Below, in pieces: positions 23,333 through 34,303 of a stretch of DNA of 64,000 nucleotides. Origin of the DNA: Catonia carolina (lineage: Eukaryota; Arthropoda; Insecta; Hemiptera; Achilidae). The stretch is from assembly GCA_035578175.1 (NCBI GenBank), contig JAQMRL010000006.1, forward strand, positions 66,634,001-66,698,000, in the 5' to 3' direction. The notes beneath the pieces are model-generated. The model did no database searches. It was not told the origin of the DNA and saw only the letters and a program-made list of their open reading frames with translations. The position numbers and the translations under genes were made by a program. Numbering within the stretch: position 1 is the first letter of the stretch; each line of letters begins with the position of its first letter.

Positions 23333-24361
23333 TTGCGTGTGTTGTTTTTGTGTATAAAGGTATACGGGCATGGTCTTTTTCTTTGATTTTGTGGGTGAGT
23401 AGTGATACCTAATTATATTCATGAGTGAAAAATTGAGTATTTCGTTTCGTTTTCATTAAGGTTTTACTAAGTTGTAAGGGTTTCATTTATTTAGTTATTT
23501 ATTTTAATATTTTATGGTTGCTTATTTTGGGTGTTCCATAATTGAATTTTTATGAGCAACTGAAGATAAATATTTTTACTTTTTTAGTTCATCACTCTTA
23601 CCATCAGATTTAATAATGAAAGGGAAGAAATATTTGTTAATTTTTTTTAATCTTTTTAACATTGATAACGCATTTGCATGAGTTCAATATTTTTGTTTAG
23701 ATCTGCTCTTTTTGCTTTAATTACAGGAAAGTTTTTTTTCGGATTGATTCCGAAAAAGCTAAAGTTTTGTTTTTTTTTTTGTTATTAATACAGTGCAGCA
23801 TAAACAATTGTCAGTTTTTATAATCTAACTGTTTTCGTTCTAACAAGTTAAGTTCTATTTTAGTTGTATTATCATGTGCCTATTAGTTTTAATTTATTAT
23901 TGTTTTTCCCTACAAATTTTTGCATATAATATAGTCCATATAAATATATAATGATGAATTGGTAAATGAATTTTGTAATAGCGTAATGTAATGAAGTTTC
24001 AATTTAACTGATAAGCTTTTTGCTTGCTTATCTGTTCTGTTGCGGAATTACAATGTGAAGTCTTCTGTAAAATAGTTACGTAAGGTTATTTATATATAAG
24101 AAGCTGCTAATAATGTAATTTTTAAATCCAATTAGTAATTTAATATTTGTTTATTCCTAAAGAAAAAAATTTTTTTTGCGGGTTTTTATCTCTGACTTTT
24201 CTTCTTTTTTGTATTATAGTCAAAATGATAAAATTGTATTTATTTGATCATTTTTGGATGCTCGTCGGGAGTGGATGTGCTTTTTGATTCATCTTAGTTT
24301 TCCAGGAAGGAGTCTTTTTTTCTGAATTTTCTCTTTCTTACTTTCAGCTTATTGAAACGCT
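23333..24361. other. Spacer between LINE ORF1 and ORF2
   Basis: T-rich noncoding DNA inside the element, with no frame of note. It is longer than the ORF1-ORF2 gap usual in compact LINEs, so part may be a secondary insertion that I cannot delimit. Confidence 0.5.
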
Positions 24362-27314
24362 ATGCCTTTTGATATTGGTGTCAGTGCGTTGACTGATTCC
24401 GTAGTTTACAATACCATTGAAGTAAATGATTTTTTTTATTTTCAGCCACATATGTATCTAAAGAGTAGTGCCAATAATTTATTGAATATTCTTAACTTGA
24501 ATATTCGTAGCATTAAAAAAAACATGGATCAATTTCTGAAGTATATAGGAAATAGCAGTATTAGGTTTCATGTGATTGTTTTACTGAAACATGGTTGACT
24601 GAGGAGATGATCGGTGGTGTTGGTTTGAAAGGATATAAATTTATTAATGAAAAATGTAAGTTCACTAAATGTGACGGCTTGTGTGTATATTTAGATGAAA
24701 ATATTGAATATAATTTATTGGATATAAAAATTGAACAAGCAAATTCGATTAGTTTCAGTTGTAAATTTAATAATAAAGATTATTCTATGATAGCGATCTA
24801 CCGTTCCCCCTCATTAGACCCCACTAGTTTCATAAATAGTTTAGATTCCAGCTTGAAAACAACAGAAAAGAATAAAAATATTTTGGTTATGGGCGATATT
24901 AATTTGAATATTCTAGATAACAGTAATATATTAGCAAACGAATATTTATGTACCCTGCATTTAAACGGATACAAATCCCATATTAATAAACCAACTAGAT
25001 TGCAAAATAAAAGCAATAGTTGTATAGACCATATTTTCCTTAAGAGCTATGATTTGAAGGAAGATAATATTGCGGCGGCAATTTTAAAGACAAGTATTAC
25101 CGATCACTATTGTACTTCAATTCATATAAATCACGACACTCAGTCGTTGAATCAATCTCATGAAACGAAAACGAAAGTAAATTTTGTTAAACTAAAGACG
25201 GAACTAAATAAGGAAAATTGGCATGATATTTATAATCAAAAAAACAATACCATTGATCCGCTTCTTAATAAATTTATTTTTAAATTAACCAACTACATAA
25301 ACAATAATACAAATTCTATCACGATCTCTCATAAAAATAAACCAATAAAGAACTGGATAACCCAAAGCTTAGTGGCCTCCATTAGAGTTAGGGACAGGAT
25401 GCATAAGAGAATGAATAGGGAACCATTAAACATTGAATTAAGGGAAGAATACAAAAAGTATAGGAATTCTTTAAATAAATTAATAAAAAATGCAAAAATT
25501 GAATATTTTAATAATAAATTTAATCAGAGTAAGGGTAACGCTAAAAAAACTTGGTATCACATATATGAAATCATGGACATAAAAAAAGACACTATAAATC
25601 CAAAAATTAAACCCGAAATCTCAAATAGTTACTTTGCAAGTGTCGGTGAAAATTACGCAAAAAAGTTGCTGAATGTATCAAAAAATAAAAAGGGCATTCA
25701 TAAATCGACAGTTCCTTCACCTTGTGAAAGTTTTTACATTGAACCTACAGATTCAATTGAAATAGGAAATATAATAAATAGTTTAAAAGTAAACACATCA
25801 TCGGGTACTGACAATATTACTGGACATTGTCTCAAGGCAATAGCATCTTATGTTGTTAAACCTCTCGAATTTATATTTCATAAATGTCTTCTTGAAGGTT
25901 ATTTTCCCCAAAAATTTAAAATAGCGAAGATAAAAGCACTACATAAAACAGGTGATCCAAGTAAACCTGAAAACTACCGTCCGATAAGTCTTCTCAGTAA
26001 CTTGGCAAAAGTAATGGAAAAAATAATCAAAAAGAGGTTAATTAAATTTTTAAACAAAATAAAATTGATCGATAGTAACCAATACGGATTCCAAGCTAAC
26101 AAATCAACTAAAGATGCAGTAATTCACCTGGTAACATTAATAAACAAAAAATTAAATGCAAACCATAAAACAGTGGCTGTTTTCTTAGATTTAGCTAAAG
26201 CATTTGATACTGTACCTCACAATATACTGTTATATAAATTGGAGAATTGTGGAGTTCGGGGTTTAGCACTAAAACTATTTAAAAATTATCTTAAAGACAG
26301 AACTCAAGAATTAACATTAAATAATAAAACAGATATTACAAAAAATTCTCATTTCGGTCTTCCACAAGGTACGGTACTTTCTCCTATTCTTTTTCTTATT
26401 TACGTAAATGATTTATTAAAATTAAACATACCGAAATGTACAGTATTATCATTTGCTGATGACACAGCCTTAGTATTTTCTGGTGAAACGTGGGTTGACA
26501 CATATAACAATGCTAATTTAGGTATTTTAATAGTTAAAGAGTGGTTTGATGCTCATATTCTGACACTAAATCTTAAAAAGACCAAATTTATGGCTTTTTC
26601 AGCCAGTGAAACTGGACAGCCATCACCATTACTCCAGTTAAAATTACATTCACATAAACTTGGTGAAGGAAATGACGAAAACTGCCCCTGCTAAAAAATA
26701 GAAAAAGTTAGTCATAAAATATCTAGGAATCATGGTAGATGATCATATCAAATGGAATGTACACATAGATAATTTGTGTACAAAACTAAAATATCTTATA
26801 TACATTTTTTATAGTATAAACAAAATAAAAAATAAAGATATAATTAAAACCATTTATTATGCTTATGCAAATTCTCTTTTTCAATATTGTATTGAAGTGT
26901 GGGGTGCGGCATATGATACACACATGAATAACTATTCACTTTTCAAAAACATTAATTAGAGCTGCCTTAAATAAACCAAGATTATACCCGAGTAAACTAT
27001 TATTTGACCAATTCAATGTAATGACACTGAGACAAACATATATTAAAAAAATAATTTTGTATATCAACAGAAACAGAGATATCTTTCAATGTAGAACTAC
27101 AACTTACGATACTCGCCCTGCAAAAACTAATCTTTACAGTATAAAAAATATAAAATTGAATGTCTGTAGACGGCAGGTATATTACTATAGCAGTATTTTA
27201 ATAAATAAAATTCCCCAAGAATTTATTACCAGCAGATTAACAAAAAAACTTGAAAAAGAAATAGAGGCTTGGGGAAAGAATAATATTATTTTAAGCTGGT
27301 CATTTAGTAAGTAG
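24362..27314 (+). pseudogene. CR1-like LINE ORF2: endonuclease and reverse transcriptase, frameshifted
   Basis: The reading continues through four frames (24,362-24,598; 24,595-26,694; 26,732-26,959; 27,021-27,314). Endonuclease (APE type): ILNLNIRSI near the start, VMGDINLNIL (GDxN) and SCIDHIFLK (DH) near residue 130 of the long frame. Reverse transcriptase: NYRPISLLS, FLDLAKAFDTV, GLPQGTVLSPILFLIYVND and the catalytic SFADDTALVF. The tail has a W-G motif (CIEVWGAAY) as in CR1/Jockey proteins. Role: nick the target, then copy the element RNA. Breaks near 24,595, 26,694 and 26,960 inactivate it. Confidence 0.85.
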
Positions 27315-28024
27315 AAAATGATAAAAATTATTCTATCAATTCTTAATAAACTTTAAACAGATTTTTGCCATGATTTCTTTTGTATGTATATGTTTTATTC
27401 TTGTAAACTTCAATCTGTGACCCCTTAAAAATAATTGATTAACGGTCTTGTATTATATGTAGTTTATAACCTGTGTAGTCATTGTTTTTTTATTTTTTAT
27501 TACAGTAAGAACACTTCTTGGCTTTTGCAAATTTTATTCGGTTGAAAGTAAATTTTGTAATGGGTATTGTAAACTTAAATTTTAAACAGAATTTTGCCAG
27601 TATTTTTTCTGTATTTATAAATGTATTTTTTTGTTTAATTAAGGTGTGATCCATAAAAATAATTAATTAACGATGTTGTATAATAATAAATAAATGTTTG
27701 TATATTGCATAGTGTTTTAGTGAGTTGAGAGGATTTTTTTTGTAGATAATAGTGTAATTTTTCTAACTTAGGAATACTAATATTGGTTTCTAGTAAATTT
27801 TAATTATTTGGAATTGTAAATTTTATAACTAGATAAGTTTCAGTAAGCTTTGTAATAATAATTGTTAAAAATATTTTTGGTAATAATTACTGATATAATT
27901 TATATATAATAATGTACAACTCATTCCCGCGCACAGGCTCGTCCTATGCGGGAATTAGTATATATGTTAATGTAAATGTATTTTGTATTTAATAAAAAAT
28001 TCATTCATTCATTCATTCAAAAAA

Positions 28025-28140
28025 TAAGTCATTTTGATTATTTATTTAATTATTTTTTAAACCTTAAAGTGTAATAAATATTTGTAATTGCAAACTGTAA
28101 TGTTTATTTAATAACCTAGATCCCGAAACGGACCTCAGCT
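28025..28140 (+). repeat. LTR-like repeat, copy B, right part
   Basis: Resumes after the LINE tail with GTGTAATAAATATTTGTAATTG and ends CTAGATCCCGAAACGGACCT, matching copy C at 48,495-48,565. Together with 21,690-21,864 it is one repeat split by the LINE. Confidence 0.7.
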
Positions 28141-28680
28141 ATGAGTGTCACATTATATTTACTTAAATTTAGAAATTTATTAGTTTTTTCGTAACTTTTT
28201 GGTACACCTGTATACTATTTTAACACCACCCCGACTATAAAATATTGAAAGAAGGAGAAAAATTCAGAATAATATTGATGAAGTTAAGAGAAATCGAAAA
28301 GAATTGGACTAGGTCAAAAAAGACGTAGAGTAGGCTAAGCTGTTTTAACACATAAGTCAAAATGTTTAAGTTTTTCGTTAGTGCGTTTTAAGACTAACTG
28401 AATGTTAATACACCAACTATTAAAAAATCACATATATTATGTGGCTTTCCTTAAGTAATGTACAATACTGTAACGATATCGAAAAAGACGGTTCGCGAAG
28501 GTTCCAGAATTTCGTTCATGAAATGGTACAGAGTAGATAAAAACAGTAAGAAAGGAATAATAAAATAACAGTAGCAACAGAATAGTAACAAGTATTGACA
28601 ATAGGACATTAATAACCATAAAATTATGTCTATTCATAAAAATGGTAATAATTATCGTGTAGGATAAAAGGTTGGTATTG
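28141..28680. other. AT-rich DNA between repeat copies B and C
   Basis: No gene recognised. It starts with GAGTGTCACATT, which also follows the end block in copies A and C, so the first bases may be internal sequence of the LTR-like element. Confidence 0.45.
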
Positions 28681-28954
28681 TAAAACTGTTATGAAAGGGA
28701 CCCGTAACAACTTTTTACAATAGACCTATTATTGATTTGCTTGGTGAATTTTTCTAGCAGTAATTTATAAAGGGTTTTTGTACTCTATTGTTTGTATGGA
28801 AGATTCGATGATTTTCGAGTAGGTTCTTTTGATTCACTATAAAAGAGACCCCCGAGCGCGGTCAGGAGTCAGTATTCGTGTGATCTTTGTCGAGCGATTA
28901 TCGGGACGTTATTTCAAGTTAACGATTCCAAGGTATTGTTATACCGCCTTTGTG
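28681..28954 (+). repeat. LTR-like repeat, copy C, left part with TATA box
   Basis: Contains CACTATAAAAGAGACCC (TATA box near 28,840) followed by a GTCAGTATTC initiator-like site, then the GGTATTGTTATACCG block shared with copy B. It ends at the Polinton target duplication. The right part continues at 48,307. The left edge is approximate. Confidence 0.6.
28949..28954. repeat. Target site duplication TTTGTG (left) of the Polinton
   Basis: TTTGTG directly precedes the left terminal inverted repeat and recurs at 48,307-48,312 directly after the right one. Six bases is the size produced by Polinton integrases. Confidence 0.9.
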
Positions 28955-30983
28955 AGTAGTGTTATAATAGGGCCCACGCATCAGGCTCACGCATCAACGC
29001 AGAGTTTGATGTTATCTGTCTTCCTGCGGCGACGCCATCTTGTTAGAGAGTTGGGAATGATGCCAAGCCCTCGACCAATCAGAGCACAGCGCCTTCTGTT
29101 ATCGCATTGCTCCGCCCATTTCCGGTGAGGGGGGAGGTTGTCTGACCGCCCTCACCCGCGGGAGGGGGGTGGTGGGGTCGCCCTGCATCAACGCAGAGTT
29201 ATCTGTCTTTCTGCATCGCCGCCATCTTGTGGGTTGGGAATGATGCCAAGCCCTCGACCAATCAGACCACAGCGCCCGGGGGGGGTTGTTGCTCTGTCTG
29301 ACCGCCCTCACCCGTGGGAGGGGGCGGTGGGGTCGCCCTGCATCAACGCAGAGTCATCTGTCTTCCTGCGTCGCCGGATCACGTGGTGCGCGCGCGCCGG
29401 GCGGGCAGAGTCCCGAGGCCCGAGGCCCGACGCCCCGCGCCGGCGCGACCAATCGCACAGGGTGCACCGCGCGAACGCATTAAGTATCATCAGATCATGT
29501 CTGCGTTGACGCCATCTTGTTTTTTGTGTTAAGAGTTAGAGAGTTGGGAATGACGTCATCTGTCTTGAGTGTTAGGCCAAGCCCTCGACCAATCAGAGCA
29601 CAGCGCCCGCCCATTTCCGGGAGGGGGGGGTTCATCTGTCTGACCGCACTCACCCGTGGGAGGGGTTGGTGGGGTCTGCATCAACGCAGAGTTATCTGTC
29701 TTCCTGCATTGCCGCCGGAATGATGCCAAGCCCTCGACCAATCAGAGCACAGCGTCCGGAGGGGAGGGAGGTTTTTGCTCTGTCTGACCCAACCGCTGGA
29801 GGGGGGGGTTGGGGTCGTCGCTATAGAAGGGGCATATTGCGCCTCCGCCATTTTGTTTTTTGTGTTATGAGTTAGAGAGTTGGGACTGATGTCATTCTTA
29901 TCTCGTTGTGTGGTAGACCACGTGACCAGTTTGGCCACGCCCCTCGACCAATCAGGATCGCGTAATAGTGATAGGCAGTCTTTGGCCACGCCCTCGACCA
30001 ATCAGGGATCGCGTAAGGAGATAGGCAATCAGTATAATAGGGGGCATACTGCGCCAACGCCATTTTTTTGTGTTAAGAGTTGGGACTGATGTCATTCTTA
30101 TCTCGTTGTGTGGTAGACCACGTGACCAGTTTGGCCACGCCCTCGACCAATCAGGGATCGCGTAAGGAGATAGGCAATCAGTATAATAGGGGGCATACTG
30201 CGCCACCGCAATTTTGTTTTTTTGTGTTAAGAGTTAGAGAGTTTTGGGACTGATGTCATTCTAATCTCGTTGTGTGGTAGACCACGTGACCGGTTAGGCC
30301 ACGCCCCTCGACCAATCAGGACACACCGTCTTTTGTTATCGCTTTAAGTTAGCTCCGCCCATTTCCGGAGGGGTGAGTATGAGGTTGTATCCTCGGCCAA
30401 TCAGGACACACCGTCTTTTGTTATCGCTTTAAGTTAGCTCCGCCCATTTCCGGAGAGGTGAGTATGAGGTTGTATTCTCGACCAATCAGGACACACCGTC
30501 TTTTGTTATCGCTTTAAGTTAGCTCCGCCCATTTCCGGAGGGGAGATGGTGGTTGTTGTGCCTTCGACCATTCAGGGTACACCGTTTTTTGTTATCGCTT
30601 TAGGTAAGCTCCGCCCATTTCCGGAAGGGTAGATGGCGGTTGTTGTGTGCTCGACTAACCAGGGTACACTGTCGTTTGTTATCGCTTTAGGTAAGCACCG
30701 CCCATTTCCGGTGCTGCTGGGTGTGAGTGAGTGAGTGAACCGTGATCGCGTACACTGCAGCCTCTCTCTTATATAGGAAATCCCCACCACCACCACCACC
30801 AACCGCTATCCCAGCGTCCGTCATTCACAACGCGCGCGGGTCCCGAGGTCAGAGGCCCGAGGCCAGAGTCCCGAGGCGAGAGTCCCGAGGCCAGAGTCCC
30901 GAGGCCAGAGTCCCGAGTCCCGAGGCTAGAGTGAAATTCTTTTTTGTTGTGCCCCCGTTCCACATCGCCCGTTAGGCCGGGGG
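28955..30983. repeat. Left terminal inverted repeat of the Polinton (~2.03 kb)
   Basis: Matches the right end in reverse from AGTAGTGTTATAATAGGG to the inner hairpin ending at GGCCGGGGG. It is built of imperfect ~85-190-bp subrepeats. Recurring blocks are CTCGACCAATCAG (about 13 CCAAT-type sites between 29,074 and 30,650), GCCATCTTG/GCCATTTTG (29,034; 29,222; 29,511; 29,848; 30,058), GCTCCGCCCATTTCCGG (GC box plus ETS-like) and one GAATGACGTCATC (CRE). The left arm is longer than the right because it has extra subrepeats. Short frames across it are shadows of the repeats. Confidence 0.9.
30836..30935. repeat. Tandem GAGTCCCGAGGCCA repeats inside the terminal repeat
   Basis: About six or seven imperfect copies of a 14-bp unit (GAGTCCCGAGGCCA). 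The same array occurs reversed in the right arm at about 46,685-46,770, and GGGACTCGGG units recur at 43,207-43,240. Confidence 0.85.
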
Positions 30984-30986
30984 TCC
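30949..30986 (-). promoter_or_regulatory. Hairpin cassette at inner edge of left terminal repeat
   Basis: Reverse-orientation copy of the hairpin found between the right-hand genes: GTGCCCCC...GGCCGGGGG with the conserved core TTCCACATCGCCCGTTAGGCC. It is the mirror of 46,619-46,665. Confidence 0.65.
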
Positions 30987-31020
30987 ACTTCGCTACAGAG
31001 AGAGACAGTAAGGTAGAACA

Positions 31021-31160
31021 TACACTGCCGTCACCGCTTGCAGACTTCGGACTGTCCGCCACAGAAAAAAATACCTACATACGCACACACACTCACATGT
31101 GTACGGATGCAGCTAGATTATTCTGAAGGACGGGTGGGTTTACAGTGTTTGTGTGTGTAT
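31021..31160 (+). repeat. ~140-bp internal repeat, copy 1
   Basis: Begins ACACTGCCGTCACCGCTTGC, continues CTTCGGACTGTCCGCCACAG and ACATGTGTACGGATGCAGC, and ends GGTGGGTTTACAGTGTTTGTG followed by a GT-rich tract. Further copies lie at 42,815 and 42,975 (direct) and at 44,946-45,071 (inverted). Confidence 0.85.
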
Positions 31161-31255
31161 GTCATGCATGTGTATGTATTTAGGTATACGTGTACGTGTG
31201 CTTGTGTGTGTATTTGTGTTTGATAGTGCCTGTGTAGAGTTCTAAGAAGAACTGT

Positions 31256-31567
31256 TTAAATGAGGCTGCATTTTCTTACCATGTGCTTGTCTCGTTCCAT
31301 CCATTCCATCTCCTTCCTTTCGACAAAAGCACAATCAGGCATCCGTTGTCGATGGAACGTAAACGGTTTGTCACCTCGCCTCCAATCGTACACCCGTAAC
31401 TGACACACCGGACATCGCACCGTATCTTCATCGCCTTCGTATACAAATCCCGCCAATGCCAGATCCTTAACAGACACCGCCTTGTTTGGGAAGATCATCG
31501 AAATTATAAACCTAGCCCTATCTCGTTTGAAGTCGTAAAACGTTTTCAAACGTTTAGTGTAGTCCAT
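31256..31567 (-). CDS. Single-BIR (IAP-type) protein
   Basis: A 103-residue frame from an ATG at 31,567; upstream codons in the same frame are not needed. It is a BIR domain almost end to end: RLKTFYDF at the start, SVKDLALAGFVYEG, then the zinc ligands in RCPVCQLRVYDWRRGD, FTFH and MPDCAF (C-x2-C, H, C) with the conserved DW-x-GD. There is no RING domain, so it would not be a ubiquitin ligase itself. BIR proteins of insects and insect viruses bind caspases or IAP antagonists and can block apoptosis; that role here is inference. It is the only leftward gene in the element and shares a short divergent promoter region with the metalloproteinase. Confidence 0.8.
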   Translation of the reverse strand: MDYTKRLKTFYDFKRDRARFIISMIFPNKAVSVKDLALAGFVYEGDEDTVRCPVCQLRVYDWRRGDKPFTFHRQRMPDCAFVERKEMEWMERDKHMVRKCSLI

Positions 31568-31708
31568 TGTCGACAAGTGAATAAAACATAGAACGCGCAT
31601 TATATTTATATAGAAAAGAGTACCACATCCTGTATGTACGATAGAGTACCACATCCTGTCTGATAACAGTACAGCGACCTTCACACGCGCAAACAGTCAG
31701 TTATCATC
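31568..31708 (+). promoter_or_regulatory. Divergent promoter region between BIR and metalloproteinase genes
   Basis: 141 bp separate the two start codons. It holds TTATATTTATATAGAAAAG (TATA-like, near 31,602), two direct copies of AGAGTACCACATCCTGT (near 31,617 and 31,636) and an insect-type initiator ACAGTCAGTTATC just before the metalloproteinase ATG. Confidence 0.45.
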
Positions 31709-33238
31709 ATGACACCGTTGATAGTGGTTATCATCTGCGTTGGTCTCGCTTCGTCCACGTCCATCTCTTCATCAACTATAGAATACCTGCAAGCATATGG
31801 ATATCTACCTAAAGAGACAAACGTCTCACTCGTCGACCGTGAGCACATCAAAACCGCCCTGAAGCAATTCCAAGAATTCTACAATCTTCCGATCGATGGT
31901 GAAGAAAACGTGAATACTACATGTTTAATGGCACGACCAAGGTGTGGTGTATTCGATTTGTCATCAGCATATCATACGGCACCGTATCCGTGGACGAAGA
32001 ACAATTTAACATGGCACTTCAGCCTGGCCACACCGGAAATGGTGACGGCAACCGAACGAGCCTTTGACATCTGGTCCAGTTCATCAGGGTTAACATTCCA
32101 CCAGAACAGTGTGAATCCAGATATTGTGATAGCAAACAGACGCTTCATTCACAGGTACGTGAGAAAATCCGGCTTGTGTCCCAGCCAGTAGGATGGACAA
32201 GGTGGAACTTTAGCACACGCATTTTTCCCCAATAGAAACAATAGTGTTGTGGAAATACATGTGGATTCAGACGAACAATGGGATTATAGTGTGAACGGAA
32301 GAACAGCGCCTGACAGAAGCAATTTCTTATCGATGATGATACACGAAATCGGTCATACGTTGGGAATCGAACACTCTACCGATAAGCATGCTGTCATGTA
32401 TGCTTATTACAAAGGCTACACTGAGCTAGGAGTGGATGACGTCAATGCTGTTCAAAGTCTTTATGGCGGACCGAGAACTACGTCAACACCAATGCCTACT
32501 TCCGCTACTACAACAGCTACCACTGTACCACGAAGTACGACTCCGCCAAGTGCTGATCTGAAAAGCTACATTTGTCAATATACGAACACTTTGATGAAAA
32601 TGGTTGTCATAAATCATAGACTTTACGTTTTACACGACAAACTTGTGTGGTCATTGGACATTGATGGGGAGTTTCATCATGCAAAGAAGCCACTGGTGTT
32701 GGACGAATGGTTAACGTTTCTACCGACAAAGTTTAACATTACAGCGGTGTATCAGAGACCGAACGGAGAGGTAGTCATGTTACTAGACGGAACGACATTG
32801 TACGTATTTGATATACACAACCGTCAATTGGTCAGTGGATATCCACTATTGGCCACGAAACAATTTGGCATACCAGATACTAGTGTTATACACACCATTA
32901 TCAATACGTACACAGGTAAAACATACGTACTATACAACGACATATACTATCCTGAAATAGACGAGAATGATTTTTCGTCAAGTGAATTGGGATTAATTAC
33001 TCGATTATTTCCTGGCATACCACTCGGTCTCGACTCTGCTATGCGATACACAAACGGAATTCTTTACTTCTTCAAAGGAAAAATCATGTACGAGTTTAAC
33101 GAATTCTCAGGGAAGCTCCTACGAGCCGGCAATATAGACTATACTTTGTTTGGAATAAAATGCTATGAAAGTGTGATTATGGATGAATTTCACAAGATAC
33201 TATCAAAATACAATATGTCGCCTAAAAAAATTGAATAA
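31709..33238 (+). pseudogene. Secreted matrix metalloproteinase with hemopexin domain, one in-frame TAG
   Basis: Starts with a signal peptide (TPLIVVIICVGLASS), then a peptidoglycan-binding-like prodomain, the cysteine switch ARPRCGVFD (family PRCGxPD) and the catalytic domain with zinc motif HEIGHTLGIEH and a following M (AVMYAY, Met-turn). A Thr/Pro/Ser-rich linker leads to a hemopexin-like domain bounded by two cysteines (YICQY, GIKCYE) with a NGILYFFKGKIMYEF repeat. Length (~509 codons) fits a complete MMP. One TAG at 32,189-32,191 interrupts the frame just before GGTLAHAFFP; both sides stay in the same frame. The ~10 codons before it do not look like the family. Known granulovirus MMPs act outside cells on basement membrane; a similar role here is inference. 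Confidence 0.88.
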
Positions 33239-33366
33239 ATCAGACTTTTATAATTAACTCGTGTGTGTTTATTACCTGCTTCTATCACGACCACCCGCTG
33301 CTGCCACCGATACGTCCTGTACCAACCGGTGTCAGCCCTAGTCCCCAGAAAAATAGTTCAGTCACC

Positions 33367-34287
33367 ATGAGACAACAGATAGCGAAAGAACTGCACAGAC
33401 CGGCCCGTCACCACTTCACTACGCGAAGGGTCGAGCTGAAAGGTGTAGACGATCTGTACCAGGGAGATCTTGTGGAAATGATACCCTACGCCAAAGATAA
33501 TAAAGGTTACAAGTACATTATGACTGTCATTAATTGCTTCTCCAAATACGCTTTTGCCGTTCCACTAAAGACCAAGAACGGTCTCGATGTGGCCACTGCA
33601 CTGCGAACGGTATTGAAGAGTGTTGCACGCGCACCGCGTCACTTTCAAACCGATCAGGGTACGGAATGGTACAACCGAAGCGTGCAAGGAGTATTTAAAA
33701 AATACGACATAAACCACTACAGCACGAACTCGGAGAAGAAGGCGTCCATAGTGGAGCGGTTCAATCGCACTTTGAAAGAGCGGATGTGGCGTCAATTTAC
33801 GGCGCAGGGCACGTACAAGTAGGTACAACTGCTACCTAAACTGGTCACCGAATATAACAACACGGTGCACCGCACTATTCAAATGAAACCCGTGCAGGTG
33901 ACCAAGCGAAACGAAGAGCAAGTGTTGCGTGCAATTAACGAGGCTACGTACAGGAAAAAAGTACCGCCGAAATTCAAGGTGGGCGATCAGGTGAGAATCA
34001 GCAAGTACAAGAAGACTTTCGCCAAAGGCTACCTTCCCAATTGGACCAACGAGATATTCACTGTCGATACGGTTAAACCTTCACGCCCCGCCACCTATCT
34101 GCTGCGTGATGGACGCGGTCATGTGTTGAAAGGAGCGTTTTACGAGCAAGAACTGAGCAAGGCGAAACATGGTGATGTGTACCTTGTAGAGAAAGTGTTG
34201 CGTCGACGAGGCGACAAAGTGCTGGTCAGGTGGATGGGATTCGATTCAACACACGATTCGTGGGTCGACAAAAAAGATATACTCTGA
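33367..34287 (+). pseudogene. Polinton retrovirus-type integrase with C-terminal chromodomain, one in-frame TAG
   Basis: The ATG at 33,367 begins MRQQIAKELHRPARHHF, a usual Polinton integrase start; the open frame extends back to 33,265. The rve core shows the catalytic triad: D in QGDLVEM, D in FQTDQGTEW and E in KASIVERFNRTLKE. After the core come a VGDQVRISKYKKTF SH3-like part and a chromodomain (VYLVEKVLRRRGDKVLVRW, then WVDKKDIL). The enzyme would join the element's AG ends to target DNA, giving the 6-bp duplication. TAG at 33,820-33,822 sits where relatives usually have tryptophan after TYK, so a single TGG-to-TAG change is likely. The rest of the frame is intact. The N-terminal HHCC zinc finger is not visible. 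Confidence 0.9.
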
Positions 34288-34303
34288 GTGAGTGTGCATA
34301 CGC

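Larger units (their letters stand above)
21865..28018 (+). mobile_element. CR1/Jockey-like non-LTR retrotransposon, nearly full length
   Basis: A ~6.15-kb element has a 5' untranslated region, an ORF1 with PHD finger, a ~1-kb T-rich spacer, an ORF2 with endonuclease and reverse transcriptase, a 3' untranslated region and an (ATTC)n tail at about 27,999-28,018. The short tandem tail instead of poly(A) is usual for CR1-type elements. It is inserted in copy B of the LTR-like repeat, whose remainder resumes after the tail. ORF2 is broken, so the copy is inactive as it stands. Confidence 0.8.

Noticed and set aside
28829..30206. Several frames of 60-123 residues on both strands
   Set aside because: They lie inside the terminal inverted repeat, repeat with its subunits, and recur in the right arm; Pro/Arg/Ser-rich artefacts.
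32155..32190. A tiny intron (GTACGTGAG...CCAG) removing the metalloproteinase stop
   Set aside because: At ~35 bases it is too short for a normal insect intron, and removing it does not restore the family sequence.
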